A stretch of 64,000 nucleotides of DNA. It comes from Pseudomonadales bacterium (GTDB lineage Bacteria > Pseudomonadota > Gammaproteobacteria > Pseudomonadales > Azotimanducaceae). Shown here in pieces: positions 52,587-61,793 of this stretch; the stretch's first letter is position 1; the number at the start of each line of letters is the position of its first letter. Made by a program: the position numbers and the translations under genes. Location of the stretch: positions 68,561 through 132,560 of the forward strand of contig JAFMIA010000001.1 in NCBI GenBank assembly GCA_017854255.1, in the 5' to 3' direction. The notes under the pieces were generated by a model. The model saw only the letters and a list, made by a program, of their open reading frames with translations. It did not search any database and was not told where the DNA came from.

Positions 52587-53402
52587 ATGCGCGAAGCCCT
52601 TATAGAAATCGCCCGACAAGCGGGTGCAGAAATTCTGAGCATTTATCATACCGCCGATTTTGGCGTTGAAATAAAGCAGGACGAGTCACCTTTGACCTTG
52701 GCAGATCTGGCAGCACATCGCCTCATTGTTGCTGAACTCGAGCGTCAATTTCCAGATATTCCGGTGTTGTCCGAAGAAAGCGTCGCGATCGATTTCGAAA
52801 CGCGATCCAGCTGGGACCGGTATTTTTTGGTCGACCCATTAGATGGCACGAAAGAATTCATCGAGCGAAATGGTGAATTCACGGTGAACATTGCTCTGAT
52901 TGCTGGGCATGAACCCGTTTTTGGGGTCGTTCATGTTCCAGTTACATCAATAACCTATGTGGGTGATGTGCTGGCCGGCACGGCTTGGAAAATCGTGGGC
53001 GATAGCGAACAAGTGATCCAGACTCGGGGGGTCTCATCGGCTGCCGTAACGGTGGTTGCGAGTCGTCGCCACGGCTCCGACGCGCTTAAGACGGTGCTGC
53101 AAGCACTGGATGCGGCCTTCGAGACGGTTTCACTAACCAGTATGGGTAGCTCTTTAAAGCTTTGTTTGGTGGCAGAAGGCGAGGCCGATTTTTATCCTCG
53201 GCTCGCACCAACGTCAGAATGGGATACGGCCGCGGCACATGCAGTGGTGACCGCCGCAGGGGGACAGGTTTTTAATACCCACTTTCAGCCGCTGCAGTAC
53301 AACACCAAAGCAGGATTACTGAATCCAAATTTTTTAGTGATTGGCGATAAGGCTTATGGTTTTGAAGCGTTACTCGCCGAGACGCTGAACCAACTGCCCT
53401 AA
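52587..53402 (+). CDS. cysQ: 3'(2'),5'-bisphosphate nucleotidase CysQ
   Basis: CysQ hydrolyses 3'-phosphoadenosine 5'-phosphate formed during sulfate assimilation. The 271-residue inositol-monophosphatase-fold protein has the metal motifs LSEES, VDPLDGTKEFI and the C-terminal PTSEWDTAAAHAVV. A CAGGAG Shine-Dalgarno supports ATG 52587. nudE is missing between yrfG and cysQ. Confidence 0.94.
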   Translation: MREALIEIARQAGAEILSIYHTADFGVEIKQDESPLTLADLAAHRLIVAELERQFPDIPVLSEESVAIDFETRSSWDRYFLVDPLDGTKEFIERNGEFTVNIALIAGHEPVFGVVHVPVTSITYVGDVLAGTAWKIVGDSEQVIQTRGVSSAAVTVVASRRHGSDALKTVLQALDAAFETVSLTSMGSSLKLCLVAEGEADFYPRLAPTSEWDTAAAHAVVTAAGGQVFNTHFQPLQYNTKAGLLNPNFLVIGDKAYGFEALLAETLNQLP

Positions 53403-53855
53403 AAATACATCGGTTATATCGGCACCGGGTCGCTCTGGCGAGCGAGAACAATCAATAAGATAGGCTTGCTTGACGGCGGGGTTTGGTCTCAGCTAGCGCA
53501 GCCAGAAGCGTATCCATCCTGCCGAGGAGAACACATTAAAGCGTCCAGCTGACGCTAGCGAGGATGAGGAATATACGGATCAATTCTGTACATTGATAGG
53601 GATAAAAAGTGGAGGTTTCTCCTCTGGAAGTGACTTGACATAGAGCTATCAATTGTAAGCGCATGATTTTCATTCAAACTATCTGAACGTGATTCGCATA
53701 TCTTTGTTGGGTCGAACGCGGTGGATAGGGTTTGCGATGTTTCTTGACGTCGTCTTTGAACCAATGCCAAACCTGGCAGAGTCGGTTTTGGCGTCAAAGC
53801 CGTCCGCTCGAGGATCTGAAAAACAGCTCTAAAACAAGATCTTGCGAGTATTCGA

Positions 53856-53864
53856 TGGTATAAT
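53856..53864 (+). promoter_or_regulatory. Extended -10 promoter (TGGTATAAT) upstream of rpoD
   Basis: TGGTATAAT is a perfect extended -10. There is no good -35 at 16-18 bp, which extended -10 promoters tolerate. Start would be near 53871, about 700 bp before rpoD. Confidence 0.6.
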
Positions 53865-53870
53865 CCGATG

Positions 53871-53929
53871 CAAGCGAAGTTGAACGGTTGATTGGCTCTT
53901 GCGGCATTGGTGTGGGCACCTGCCTTTTT
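53871..53929 (+). ncRNA. Possible short transcript ending at an intrinsic terminator
   Basis: About 59 nt between the predicted start and a terminator. A 5-bp stem GCAAG/CTTGC could enclose the middle. It may be an independent sRNA or an attenuated rpoD leader. There is no reading frame of note. Confidence 0.35.
53903..53929 (+). terminator. Intrinsic terminator upstream of rpoD
   Basis: GGCA-TT-GGTG pairs with CACC-TGCC (8 bp with a 2-nt bulge, loop TGGG), followed by five T residues (53925-53929). Confidence 0.6.
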
Positions 53930-54269
53930 CCAGCCGCCGAACTTGCTAATGCATCGGATCAGTCTGGTCAGCGCCCTGCTAATGCATCTGTAAGCACATA
54001 CGTTTTTAAGAATATACGTTGGTAAATTGACCGGTTGGTTAAAGGATACATCGATAAGATATCGCCTCGCGGTTGTTGGTATGAACGACTCGGGCGCAGG
54101 ATTGGGTTTTGGCCCATAGCGGCGTTCGTACATAACGGAATAAGGTTTGGGTTAAAACGACGAAAATAGATTGGTGTTGGGTGGACAATGGCCCGCGAGA
54201 GATTGGTTGAGTGTTGAAATGTTCTTTGATTACGCGTTTTTTTAGATAGCGCGGTTTTAAACGGCATTC

Positions 54270-54375
54270 GGTTCAAAAAAGCGCCGGACAAAAAGGCGCT
54301 GGATAAAAAAGGGCGCCGGATAAAAAGTGCTGGATAAAAAGTGCTGGATAAAAAGTGCTGGTAAAAAAGGCAGCT
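54270..54375 (+). repeat. Tandem array of GGATAAAAAGTGCT-like units in the rpoD leader
   Basis: Three exact 14-bp units GGATAAAAAGTGCT (54318, 54332, 54346) flanked by degenerate copies of 15-17 bp (54270, 54286, 54301, 54360), seven in all. The common core is GG-A-rich run-GNGCY. It reads as an A-rich leader with regularly spaced GGA motifs and is likely copy-number variable. Confidence 0.8.
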
Positions 54376-54571
54376 GGTTGATTTCGCAAAGACATTCGCA
54401 AAGACAATCGCAAGACAGTACAGGTAAACCCATAACACGGATAGTGAGCATCATTTAAAGAGCATCAATTAAAGATGCTTGGATAAAGAACTTGAATAAA
54501 CAGTTTTAATAGAAATCGATGCGGCCCCAACCGAGCCGTCAGAACAATTTCAATCATGGAGAACGCGTTAC

Positions 54572-56509
54572 ATGGCAAATAACACGACTGAAGGTGACTT
54601 CGATTCGATAATCGAAAGCGACGCAATTGAGAATAGTTCCGCCGATGATATGGATGCGCTGGAAATTCTGACCAGCCGAATTGTTTTAGCCACTGAGGCG
54701 GATGATGAGGTTGAAAACCTTGAGTCTGTGCTGAAATCGCTGATTGAAAAAGGCCGAGAGCAAGGCTATCTAACCTTTGACACCTTAACCGAATCGTTGC
54801 CCGACAGAATATTGGGCTCGGAAGAGTTCGACAATATCTGTCAAGCGTTTGCCGATTTGAACGTTGTTATTTGCGAAGTAGCGCCGAAAGACCTTGCCGA
54901 CCTGAAGTCCGAATCAGAAGAAACACTTTCAGAAGAATCGCTCCTGAACATTAGCGATGCTGCGGGAAAGACCATGGATCCCGTGCGGATGTACATGCGG
55001 GAAATGGGGACGGTCCCCCTGCTGACGCGCGAAGGTGAGATTGTGATTGCCAAGCGAATCGAAGACGGCATTCGCGAAGCCATGCGCGTTTTGGCCTCCT
55101 ATCCTGGCCCGGTTGAGCACATCTTAGCGGCCTACGATAACCTTTTGGCAAATCAAGAAGATCCAAACGTTATTCTGGACGTGTCGTCCATCATTGCAGG
55201 GTTCCTCGATCCTGAAACCGAAATTCCAGACACTTCGCTCATTGCTGAAGCAAAATCGAGCGGGAAATTCGAAGAGAGTGAAACAGAAACGCATAACGGC
55301 CCAGATCCGGAAATGGTTTCTGCGCGCTTCGCGGCGCTTGCGAAAACCCATAAGGCGCTTGGACGATTGGCGGCCAAACACGAGCGGGGAACACCGAAGT
55401 ACCAAGCAGGCCTGTCAAAGCTTCAAGATGTTTTTTCATTGCTGAAGTTGGTGCCTGCCATGATGGACCCGATTGTTGCGATGGTTCAATCCGACATGGC
55501 CTTGATCCGTGAGCAAGAAAAAACGATTCGTCAGTTGTGTGTGTCAAAGTGCGGTATCCCGACATCGGTATTTCTTGAGCGTTATGGCGTGTGTCAGACT
55601 GATGTCGCCTTTGTTGATAGCCTCGAAAAATCGGGTGAACCCTGGGCGAATAAGATCAAAGCGAACCGGGTTTCCCTGCGTCATGCGGTCAAGACGATGC
55701 GCCGTGTTGCGGAAGCGCGCGGGTTGAGCGTTCCTGAGATTAAAGAAACGAATAAAGCACTCCAGTCCGCGATCAATGTTATGCGCTTTGCGAAGAAAGA
55801 CATGATCGAGGCGAACCTGCGGCTCGTAATCTCCATTGCCAAGAAGTACACCAACCGCGGCTTGCACTTTTTGGATCTGATTCAAGAAGGCAACATCGGG
55901 CTGATGAAAGCGGTTGATAAGTTCGAATATCGCCGCGGCTTCAAGTTTTCAACCTATGCAACCTGGTGGATCCGCCAAGCCATCACACGCAGCATTTCCG
56001 ATTTGGCGCGTACCATCCGTGTGCCGGTTCACATGATGGAAACAGTCAACAAGATTAATCGTTTAAGTCGTCAACTGCTGCAGGAGTTAGGTCGTCCAGC
56101 CACGATTGAAGAACTCAGTATTAAGATGGAATTGCCCCAAGATAAAGTGATCAAAGCATTGGATGTTGCCAAGCAGCCGATTTCTTTAGAAACGCCCGTA
56201 GGCGATGACGATGATTCAACGATCTGGAATCTGGTGAGTGATACCTCGGTTGAGTCCCCACTTGACCACGCAGCAGAGGAAGGGCTTCGAGAAACCACGA
56301 ATGATGTCTTAACGGCGCTCACGGAACGCGAAGCGAAGGTTCTGCGTATGCGCTTTGGGATTGATATGAATACCGATCATACGCTTGAAGAAGTCGGTCG
56401 GCAGTTCTCGGTAACACGAGAACGCATTCGTCAAATCGAAGCAAAAGCGCTCAGGAAGCTACGCCACCCTGCTCGATCAGAACAGCTTAAGAGCTTCATC
56501 GAGCGTTAA
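54572..56509 (+). CDS. rpoD: RNA polymerase primary sigma factor RpoD (sigma-70)
   Basis: RpoD directs housekeeping transcription. The 645-residue protein has an acidic N-terminal region 1.1, region 1.2 ([16 protein letters not shown]), the large non-conserved insertion (about 165-390), then regions 2-4: [34 protein letters not shown] (2.4), [15 protein letters not shown] (3.0) and [20 protein letters not shown] (4.2). Length is slightly above E. coli. The leader is unusually long and repetitive. Confidence 0.97.
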   Translation: MANNTTEGDFDSIIESDAIENSSADDMDALEILTSRIVLATEADDEVENLESVLKSLIEKGREQGYLTFDTLTESLPDRILGSEEFDNICQAFADLNVVICEVAPKDLADLKSESEETLSEESLLNISDAAGKTMDPVRMYMREMGTVPLLTREGEIVIAKRIEDGIREAMRVLASYPGPVEHILAAYDNLLANQEDPNVILDVSSIIAGFLDPETEIPDTSLIAEAKSSGKFEESETETHNGPDPEMVSARFAALAKTHKALGRLAAKHERGTPKYQAGLSKLQDVFSLLKLVPAMMDPIVAMVQSDMALIREQEKTIRQLCVSKCGIPTSVFLERYGVCQTDVAFVDSLEKSGEPWANKIKANRVSLRHAVKTMRRVAEARGLSVPEIKETNKALQSAINVMRFAKKDMIEANLRLVISIAKKYTNRGLHFLDLIQEGNIGLMKAVDKFEYRRGFKFSTYATWWIRQAITRSISDLARTIRVPVHMMETVNKINRLSRQLLQELGRPATIEELSIKMELPQDKVIKALDVAKQPISLETPVGDDDDSTIWNLVSDTSVESPLDHAAEEGLRETTNDVLTALTEREAKVLRMRFGIDMNTDHTLEEVGRQFSVTRERIRQIEAKALRKLRHPARSEQLKSFIER

Positions 56510-56544
56510 ACCGCTTTGACCATTGGTTCACTCTGCGAGCTGAG

Positions 56545-56593
56545 CTTGTTGCGCCGACGCCTTGACATGATAGAGTCGCAAGGACGCAACAAG
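56545..56593. repeat. 9-bp inverted repeat downstream of rpoD
   Basis: CTTGTTGCG (56545-56553) and CGCAACAAG (56585-56593) with a 31-nt loop and no T tract. A TTGACA lies inside (56562-56567) without a matching -10. It may be a transcript hairpin or operator for the next gene. Confidence 0.4.
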
Positions 56594-56612
56594 ACAGCAA
56601 GGCAGGTCAGCT

Positions 56613-57047
56613 ATGGCGATGATCAGTGGGTTCAGCAAAAATGTAAAACAACGCGCTTGGTGGGCGAATGCCCTACTCGCGTTCTGTCTTTACATGACCA
56701 TCGTGTACCTGCCATTTGACCTCTTCTTCAAGCCCCTTGCCCAAGACCAAGAAGTTTGGTTTGGGCTGATGTTCACAGGCTGGTCCGCAAAGCTCGGCGG
56801 CGTTGTGCACTGGTTAATCTATGCCTTGGGTGCTTATGGCCTCCTCCACCAAAAAGCCTGGTTGCGGCCTTGGATTAGTCTTTATGTTTTGCAAGTTGCT
56901 TTGAGCATGCTGCTTTGGGCGATGCTGGACAGCCGCGGGGCAGGTATCGTGCAAGGGTTAATCGCCGCAACGCCTTTTATCGGCTTGGCGGCGCTGCTTC
57001 ACTTTAAGCCAAATCATTATCTCAATCAGGACGCAGGCGAGGCGTAA
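56613..57047 (+). CDS. Small four-helix membrane protein, unknown function
   Basis: I do not recognise this 144-residue protein. It has four predicted membrane helices (about 17-36, 56-76, 82-102 and 112-130), two Trp-rich loops and a short polar C-terminus. The gene ends 12 nt before the SDR gene and may share a transcript with it. An AGGT 8 nt upstream supports ATG 56613. No signal peptide or catalytic motif is visible. Confidence 0.7.
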   Translation: MAMISGFSKNVKQRAWWANALLAFCLYMTIVYLPFDLFFKPLAQDQEVWFGLMFTGWSAKLGGVVHWLIYALGAYGLLHQKAWLRPWISLYVLQVALSMLLWAMLDSRGAGIVQGLIAATPFIGLAALLHFKPNHYLNQDAGEA

Positions 57048-57059
57048 AAAGGAGTTGGT

Positions 57060-58016
57060 ATGGACGATTTTTCAGGAAAAATTGCGGTGGTCACAGGGGG
57101 TGGGACTGGAATGGGCCGGGCACTCTGTGAGGCCCTAGCCGCGGCGAATTGCCATATTGCGTTGTGTGATGTCTCAGAGGATGCGATGCAAGAAACCAAA
57201 GCGCTGTGCGCCGAGCTGAGTGACGTTAGCGTCTCGACCCACCTGTGTGACGTGTCCATTGAGGCCGATCTCCTGCGGTTTCAGCAAGAGGTTGCCAGCA
57301 TCCATGGCGAGTCGATTCATTTGTTGTTTAACAATGCGGGCATTGGCGGTGGCGGCGGCTTTGTTGCCGGTGATCGCGATGAGTGGGAAAAAACTTTCGC
57401 TGTATGTTGGTATGGCGTCTACTACGGTTGTCGCGCTTTTTTACCGATGCTGCTCAAGAGTGATGAAGGTCATATTGTGAACACGAGTAGTATCAACGGG
57501 TTTTGGGCATCCCTTGGCCCGACCGTGCCGCATACGGCCTACGCCGCAGCCAAGTTTGCGGTTAAAGGGTTCTCCGAAGCTTTGATTAACGATCTGCGCC
57601 TGAATGCGCCGCACATTCAAGTCTCTGTGGTGATGCCCGGCCATATCGGCACCTCCATTGCGATCAATTCTGGCAAAATTCTCGGTCACACGCCGCCCTT
57701 AGACATGAGCGCGGATGAAGTGCGTGTGGTGCGAGAGCGGTTCATGAAGCAGCCTGGTCCGATGACGGAGATGATGATGAACTTGAGTGATGATCAATTG
57801 CGCCACGCGATGCATCAACGTGGCATAGACTTTCGTGATAATGCGCCCATGTCGGCAACCGATGCAGCAGCTGTTATTTTAGACGGGGTCCGCGCGAATC
57901 AATGGCGCATCTTGGTGGGTGACGACGCGGTCATGCTGGATGAACGCGTTAGAGCCAACCCCTGGAACGTCTACGACTTAGATTTCTCTGCGCTGACGAC
58001 GATCACCACGGGTTGA
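57060..58016 (+). CDS. Short-chain dehydrogenase/reductase
   Basis: This 318-residue classical SDR has the NAD(P)-binding TGGGTGMGRA, the NNAG motif, the catalytic Ser in NTSSINGFW and YAAAKFAVKG (Tyr and Lys). The C-terminal extension (about 250-318) is longer than minimal SDRs. Substrate is unknown. AAGGAG precedes the start. It probably forms a pair with the upstream membrane protein. Confidence 0.88.
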   Translation: MDDFSGKIAVVTGGGTGMGRALCEALAAANCHIALCDVSEDAMQETKALCAELSDVSVSTHLCDVSIEADLLRFQQEVASIHGESIHLLFNNAGIGGGGGFVAGDRDEWEKTFAVCWYGVYYGCRAFLPMLLKSDEGHIVNTSSINGFWASLGPTVPHTAYAAAKFAVKGFSEALINDLRLNAPHIQVSVVMPGHIGTSIAINSGKILGHTPPLDMSADEVRVVRERFMKQPGPMTEMMMNLSDDQLRHAMHQRGIDFRDNAPMSATDAAAVILDGVRANQWRILVGDDAVMLDERVRANPWNVYDLDFSALTTITTG

Positions 58017-58095
58017 GCGAAGGCGGGATCTGTAAGGTGATAATCGTGACGTACGGCCTCAATCAATGGGGCAGATACCATCCGAAACCGACGGG

Positions 58096-58968
58096 CTAAA
58101 ACGCGGCAAGCTCTTTTTCCGCCCAGGCCTTCAAGCCCGGGTTTTGGGCGCGCTCGCGTACGGTCTCAAGCAGTGTTCGGCTCGCATGTAAGTCACCCTG
58201 CTTCTTTAACGCCATCCCGCGCATCAGATCGATCATCGATGGGACTGGATGATGCCAATGCAGCGGAAAGTCTTGGAGCTTTTCAAAGCGTTCTGCGGCG
58301 CGGTCGTAGTTTTCCGCGCGATAATAAAACTGTCCCAGCTGAAATAACATAATGACCTGATCCGGGCCATCCGTAAGGGCCTCGCGAAGCAATTGCTCAG
58401 CGCGTTCGGGTTGGTCCTGCTTTTCGGCGATGAGTCCGGCGGCCAGCTGATGGTAATGAGGATCCAGCGCCAAAATCTGCGGCAAACGAGCTTTGGCCGC
58501 GTCCAGGTCCCCACCCGCAAAACTTGGCGCATTGACATAAAAAGCGGTCACAGCGAATAAGGCCAAGATATGATTTGGGTCTGCTTGAATCGCTTGCTCC
58601 CAAGCTTTGAGCGCTTTTTTGGCAGTCCCTATTTTTTTAAAGACATTCACCTCCCGCACTTCGGTGAGGTGAATCAAACCCTTCAGATACAGGCTGTCAC
58701 CCAGTTCAAAGTCGGCTTTGATCAGCTGATTGGTAAGGGTCTGGGCTGTTTTCAACTGACCCAATCGCCAGTTTGCAACCGCCAACTGAAAGGTTTGGTC
58801 GAACGTTCGGCGCGAGGGTTCTATGACGTTGATGCGGTTTGCGAGCGCTGTAAAGTCTGAATTCGGTACCGAGAATGAACTGAGCGTGCTCGCACTGACG
58901 GGTGCTAGGGTGAAACCAATGAGCAGGCTGAAAAAGCATAGAAGGGCTTTATTGTTTTGAAGGATCAT
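58096..58968 (-). CDS. Secreted TPR protein, unknown function
   Basis: This 290-residue protein has a signal peptide (about 1-27, LLCFFSLLIGFTLAPVSAS) and several TPR units: KKALKAWEQAIQADPNHILAL, LPQILALDPHYHQLAAG, AEQLLREALTDGPDQVIML and YDRAAERFEKLQDFP. It probably scaffolds envelope proteins. ATG 58968 gives the clean signal peptide; the frame extends to TTG 59040. Confidence 0.8.
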   Translation of the reverse strand: MILQNNKALLCFFSLLIGFTLAPVSASTLSSFSVPNSDFTALANRINVIEPSRRTFDQTFQLAVANWRLGQLKTAQTLTNQLIKADFELGDSLYLKGLIHLTEVREVNVFKKIGTAKKALKAWEQAIQADPNHILALFAVTAFYVNAPSFAGGDLDAAKARLPQILALDPHYHQLAAGLIAEKQDQPERAEQLLREALTDGPDQVIMLFQLGQFYYRAENYDRAAERFEKLQDFPLHWHHPVPSMIDLMRGMALKKQGDLHASRTLLETVRERAQNPGLKAWAEKELAAF

Positions 58969-59137
58969 CGGGTTTATCTTTTGAGTGGTAGACTGTGTTG
59001 GACGGCTGGATTTTTTAATTAAAGCAGGATGAGTTATCAACTGCGAGCCGCGCCGACTTGTTTTTCGGAGACCCGTTCCGGGGGCCGATAATTGCTCGGC
59101 AAACTTTGGATTTTAGGTATAGCCCAGTCAGCAAGGG

Positions 59138-60109
59138 ATGTCGCATCAATTGAATCAAAGCAAGCTTAATCAACTCAACGAAGCGGCGCAATTGATCTAC
59201 GAGGTGCTGGCGCCAACGCCTGCCCTAGCCTGGCCAGGTTTGAATGGGGCTTTGGGCGCAAAGCTTTGGGTTAAACATGAGAACCACTTGCCAACCGGGG
59301 CCTTTAAAGTTCGCGGTGGGCTCGTGTATGTCGATCGCTTGCTAAAAACCCAGTCCGTTACCGGGTTGTGTGCTGCGACGCGGGGCAATCATGGGCAGAG
59401 CATCGCTTTTGCCGCGGCAAGACAGGGTTTAAAGGCGGTCATTGTTGTGCCAAAAGGCAACAATCCAGATAAGAACCAAGCGATGATCGCGCTGGGCGCA
59501 CAGCTTATCGAGTACGGTGAAGATTTTGATGAAAGCGTGGCCCACGCGCGCACTTATGCCGAAGCTGAGGGGCTTCATTTAGTGCCCTCTTTTCATGAGG
59601 ATTTGGTGCTGGGCGTTGCAACCTATGCTTATGAGTTTTTAACCAAGGTGCCAGCCTTAACGAAAATTTATGTCCCGATTGGCTTAGGCTCAGGCATCTG
59701 CGGCGTGCTGTTTGCTAAGGCGGCGCTGGGCCATGGTGTCGAAGTCATCGGCGTGGTTGCCGATGCATTTAAGACCTACCCAAGATCCCTGCATGCGGGC
59801 GAGCCTATTTTGACCGAGCCAGCAGACTCCATCGCCGATGGACTAGCGGTTCGATTAGCGAATCCGCAGGCGTTAGCCATGATAAAAAAAGGGGTCAGCA
59901 GGATCGTCGCCGTTGGTGAGAAAGCGCTTCTGGGCGCTATTGGAGAGCTGGCCAAACACACGGATAACCTGGTTGAAGGCGCTGGTGCGGCGAGTCTGGC
60001 GGCGGCCTTTTTAGAACGTGATACCCATGCGCGTAATGATCAGATTGGCATCGTTGCGTCGGGCGGTAATCTTGAAGCGAAAGTGTTGGCGCGAGCGTTG
60101 GCGCTGTGA
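59138..60109 (+). CDS. PLP-dependent threonine/serine dehydratase family protein
   Basis: This 323-residue fold-type II PLP enzyme has the PLP lysine in PTGAFKVRGGLVY, the substrate loop ATRGNHGQSIAFAA, GLGSGICGVLFAKAAL (phosphate loop) and SGGNLEAK. It lacks the C-terminal ACT-like domain of biosynthetic IlvA, so it resembles catabolic TdcB, serine racemase or hydroxyaspartate dehydratase. The exact substrate cannot be read. The following small frame starts in a GTGA overlap with its stop. Confidence 0.88.
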   Translation: MSHQLNQSKLNQLNEAAQLIYEVLAPTPALAWPGLNGALGAKLWVKHENHLPTGAFKVRGGLVYVDRLLKTQSVTGLCAATRGNHGQSIAFAAARQGLKAVIVVPKGNNPDKNQAMIALGAQLIEYGEDFDESVAHARTYAEAEGLHLVPSFHEDLVLGVATYAYEFLTKVPALTKIYVPIGLGSGICGVLFAKAALGHGVEVIGVVADAFKTYPRSLHAGEPILTEPADSIADGLAVRLANPQALAMIKKGVSRIVAVGEKALLGAIGELAKHTDNLVEGAGAASLAAAFLERDTHARNDQIGIVASGGNLEAKVLARALAL

Positions 60110-60408
60110 GTTCGCTCTGGCGAGTCGCGCGTATCAAGCCGCTGATTCTGCCTGGACAAAGTTCAGGTATCGCAGACAACCTTCAGGGATCGTCTTTGAT
60201 AGGGGTCCAGGTTGGGATTTACGCTTCATTGGGGCAATACTAGTTGTACTTTACCGACCAGAAAGAAGACGGTTACCGTTATCTGTTTTATGCCCGGGCG
60301 GGAGCGTCCAGCATCGGTTTTGCGCAACTTTTTTTTCGACCAAAACAGCCCGCATGCTGGTGGTATGGCCTGCGCGTTAAAAGGATCCTTAAATTAATAA
60401 GCCTGTAA
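60106..60408 (+). pseudogene. Possible small gene interrupted by an in-frame TAG
   Basis: From GTG 60106, which overlaps the dehydratase stop as GTGA, a frame runs 45 codons to TAG 60241-60243. It then continues 54 codons to TAA 60406-60408. The second half reads like protein (LYFTDQKEDGYRYLFYARAG, then aromatic and basic residues). I do not recognise a family. Options are a nonsense-mutated gene, stop-codon readthrough, a sequencing error, or chance. It is the only content of the 283-bp gap. Confidence 0.35.
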
Positions 60409-61793
60409 CAGGAAGTGAGGCGCCCAAGACGCCGCCAAGAACCGCGCGATCTCTCACGGAGGGCGAGGTTTCCGAGCACCTTGTGCGCTTAACGGGCTTC
60501 ATGCTGTTTGGCTTCGTGGCGGTGATGGGCGCAAACCTTATGGAGTCGCTCTACATTGGTCGCGTGGGCACCTTGGAACTTGCGGCTCTAGGGTTTACGT
60601 TCCCGCTGGTTATGACGTTGCAAGGCATGACTATGGGGCTGGGTATTGGCGCCTCATCAGTGGTCGCAAGGAGTATTGGCGCCGCAGATTGGGATCGCGC
60701 GCGCCGACTGATCACCCACAGTTTTGTGCTCGTGCTCCTGTTTGTTGCCCTGGTCGCTGGCGTGGTTTTTGTTTTTTTAACACCAATATTCGAATTGCTT
60801 GGCGCGGATCGACAAGCCCAAGCTCTAGCGCGGGGTTATATGACGATCTGGTTGATTGGGTTGCCATTTTTTGCCATTGCGATGGTGGGCTCGTCCCTGA
60901 TGCGCGCGGCAGGCGACGCGGTAAAACCGAGTTACCTGATGACGGTTGGCGCCGTGATTCAAATCGCCATTGGTCCGCCCTTAATCTTTGGTTTTGAGGG
61001 CTTTGAAGGGATGGGTCTGACAGGGGCAGCACTTGCCTTTGTGATCGCCCGTGGTATTAGCTTTGTGATGTACGGCTATTATGTCGCGAAAGACCGATTG
61101 TTGGTCTGGAGCTTTGGCGGCTTCATCAGTTCGAGTCGGGCGATCTTACACGTTGGTTTGCCCGCGATTGCGGCAAATTTGATCTCACCGATTTCGTTAA
61201 CGGTCATCACCCGACTGCTTGCAGGTCATGGCGCAGCGGTGGTTGCGGGTTTTAGCGTGGCCTCCCGGATTGAAACGATGTTGGCCATGGTGATGTGGGC
61301 TTTGTCCATGAGTGTTGCGCCGTTCGTAGGCCAAAATTGGGGTGCGGGATTATTCGAACGCGTGCAACGTGCTTTGCGGGTCGCGAATATCTTTGCGCTG
61401 AGTTGGGGACTCTTTGCTTTTGCTTGTTTGTACTGGCTTGGGCCTCGCTTGATTGCCTTGGTGAACGATGATCCTGAGGTGATTGAAGCGGCGAGTGTTT
61501 ATCTTTTGATTATTCCCTTAGGCATGGGTTTGATGGGGGTCGTGGCCAATAGTACCTCGAGCTTCAATGCCCTTGGCATGCCGGGGCCGCCGCTCGTGAT
61601 TTCATTGTTACAAATGCTTTTTCTCTCGGTACCACTCGCACTTGTTGGCAATTATCTGTTCGGTTATCGGGGGATCTTCATCGGCAGTGTGGTGGGTATT
61701 TCGGTGACCGCGCTTGTTGCGTTTGTTTGGTTGAGGCTCACCCTTCGGCGCCGAATTCAGCTTGCAAGATCGAAGGTTGATCCAATCAGTTAA
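60393..61793 (+). CDS. MATE-family multidrug/sodium antiporter, apparent ATT start
   Basis: MATE proteins export drugs or metabolites in exchange for Na+ or H+. The product has about 12 helices and the MATE repeats SLYIGRVGTLELAALGFTFP and PFVGQNWGAG. The family N-terminus LTEGEVSEHLVRLTGFM is encoded from 60453, upstream of the first usual start codon (GTG 60483). The frame is open to a stop at 60390 with no ATG, GTG or TTG before 60483. ATT 60393, with AAGGA at 60381-60385 and 7-nt spacing, is the best candidate and gives 466 residues. If GTG 60483 is used, the protein is 436 residues. Confidence 0.85.
   Translation: MNKPVTGSEAPKTPPRTARSLTEGEVSEHLVRLTGFMLFGFVAVMGANLMESLYIGRVGTLELAALGFTFPLVMTLQGMTMGLGIGASSVVARSIGAADWDRARRLITHSFVLVLLFVALVAGVVFVFLTPIFELLGADRQAQALARGYMTIWLIGLPFFAIAMVGSSLMRAAGDAVKPSYLMTVGAVIQIAIGPPLIFGFEGFEGMGLTGAALAFVIARGISFVMYGYYVAKDRLLVWSFGGFISSSRAILHVGLPAIAANLISPISLTVITRLLAGHGAAVVAGFSVASRIETMLAMVMWALSMSVAPFVGQNWGAGLFERVQRALRVANIFALSWGLFAFACLYWLGPRLIALVNDDPEVIEAASVYLLIIPLGMGLMGVVANSTSSFNALGMPGPPLVISLLQMLFLSVPLALVGNYLFGYRGIFIGSVVGISVTALVAFVWLRLTLRRRIQLARSKVDPIS

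Larger units (their letters stand above)
53403..54571 (+). other. 1.17-kb gene-free region upstream of rpoD
   Basis: No frame here resembles a protein; the long minus-strand frames are low-quality and partly read through repeats. It holds a promoter-terminator pair (53856-53929), a direct repeat TGCTAATGCATC (53944-53955 and 53977-53988), a 14-mer array (54270-54375), two TTCGCAAAGACA copies plus a shorter third (54383-54417) and two 14-bp GAGCATCAWTTAAA copies (54446-54473). The stretch 53403-53850 shows small hairpins only. dnaG, the usual neighbour of rpoD, is absent. Confidence 0.6.

Noticed and set aside
54270..54375. 14-mer array as a CRISPR or replication iteron set
   Set aside because: Units are too short and contiguous for CRISPR, and no replication initiator gene or DnaA boxes are nearby.
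53555..54438. Two long minus-strand frames (192 and 156 codons) upstream of rpoD
   Set aside because: Their translations are rich in repeats and basic or aromatic residues without domain pattern, and they cover the promoter, terminator and tandem arrays.
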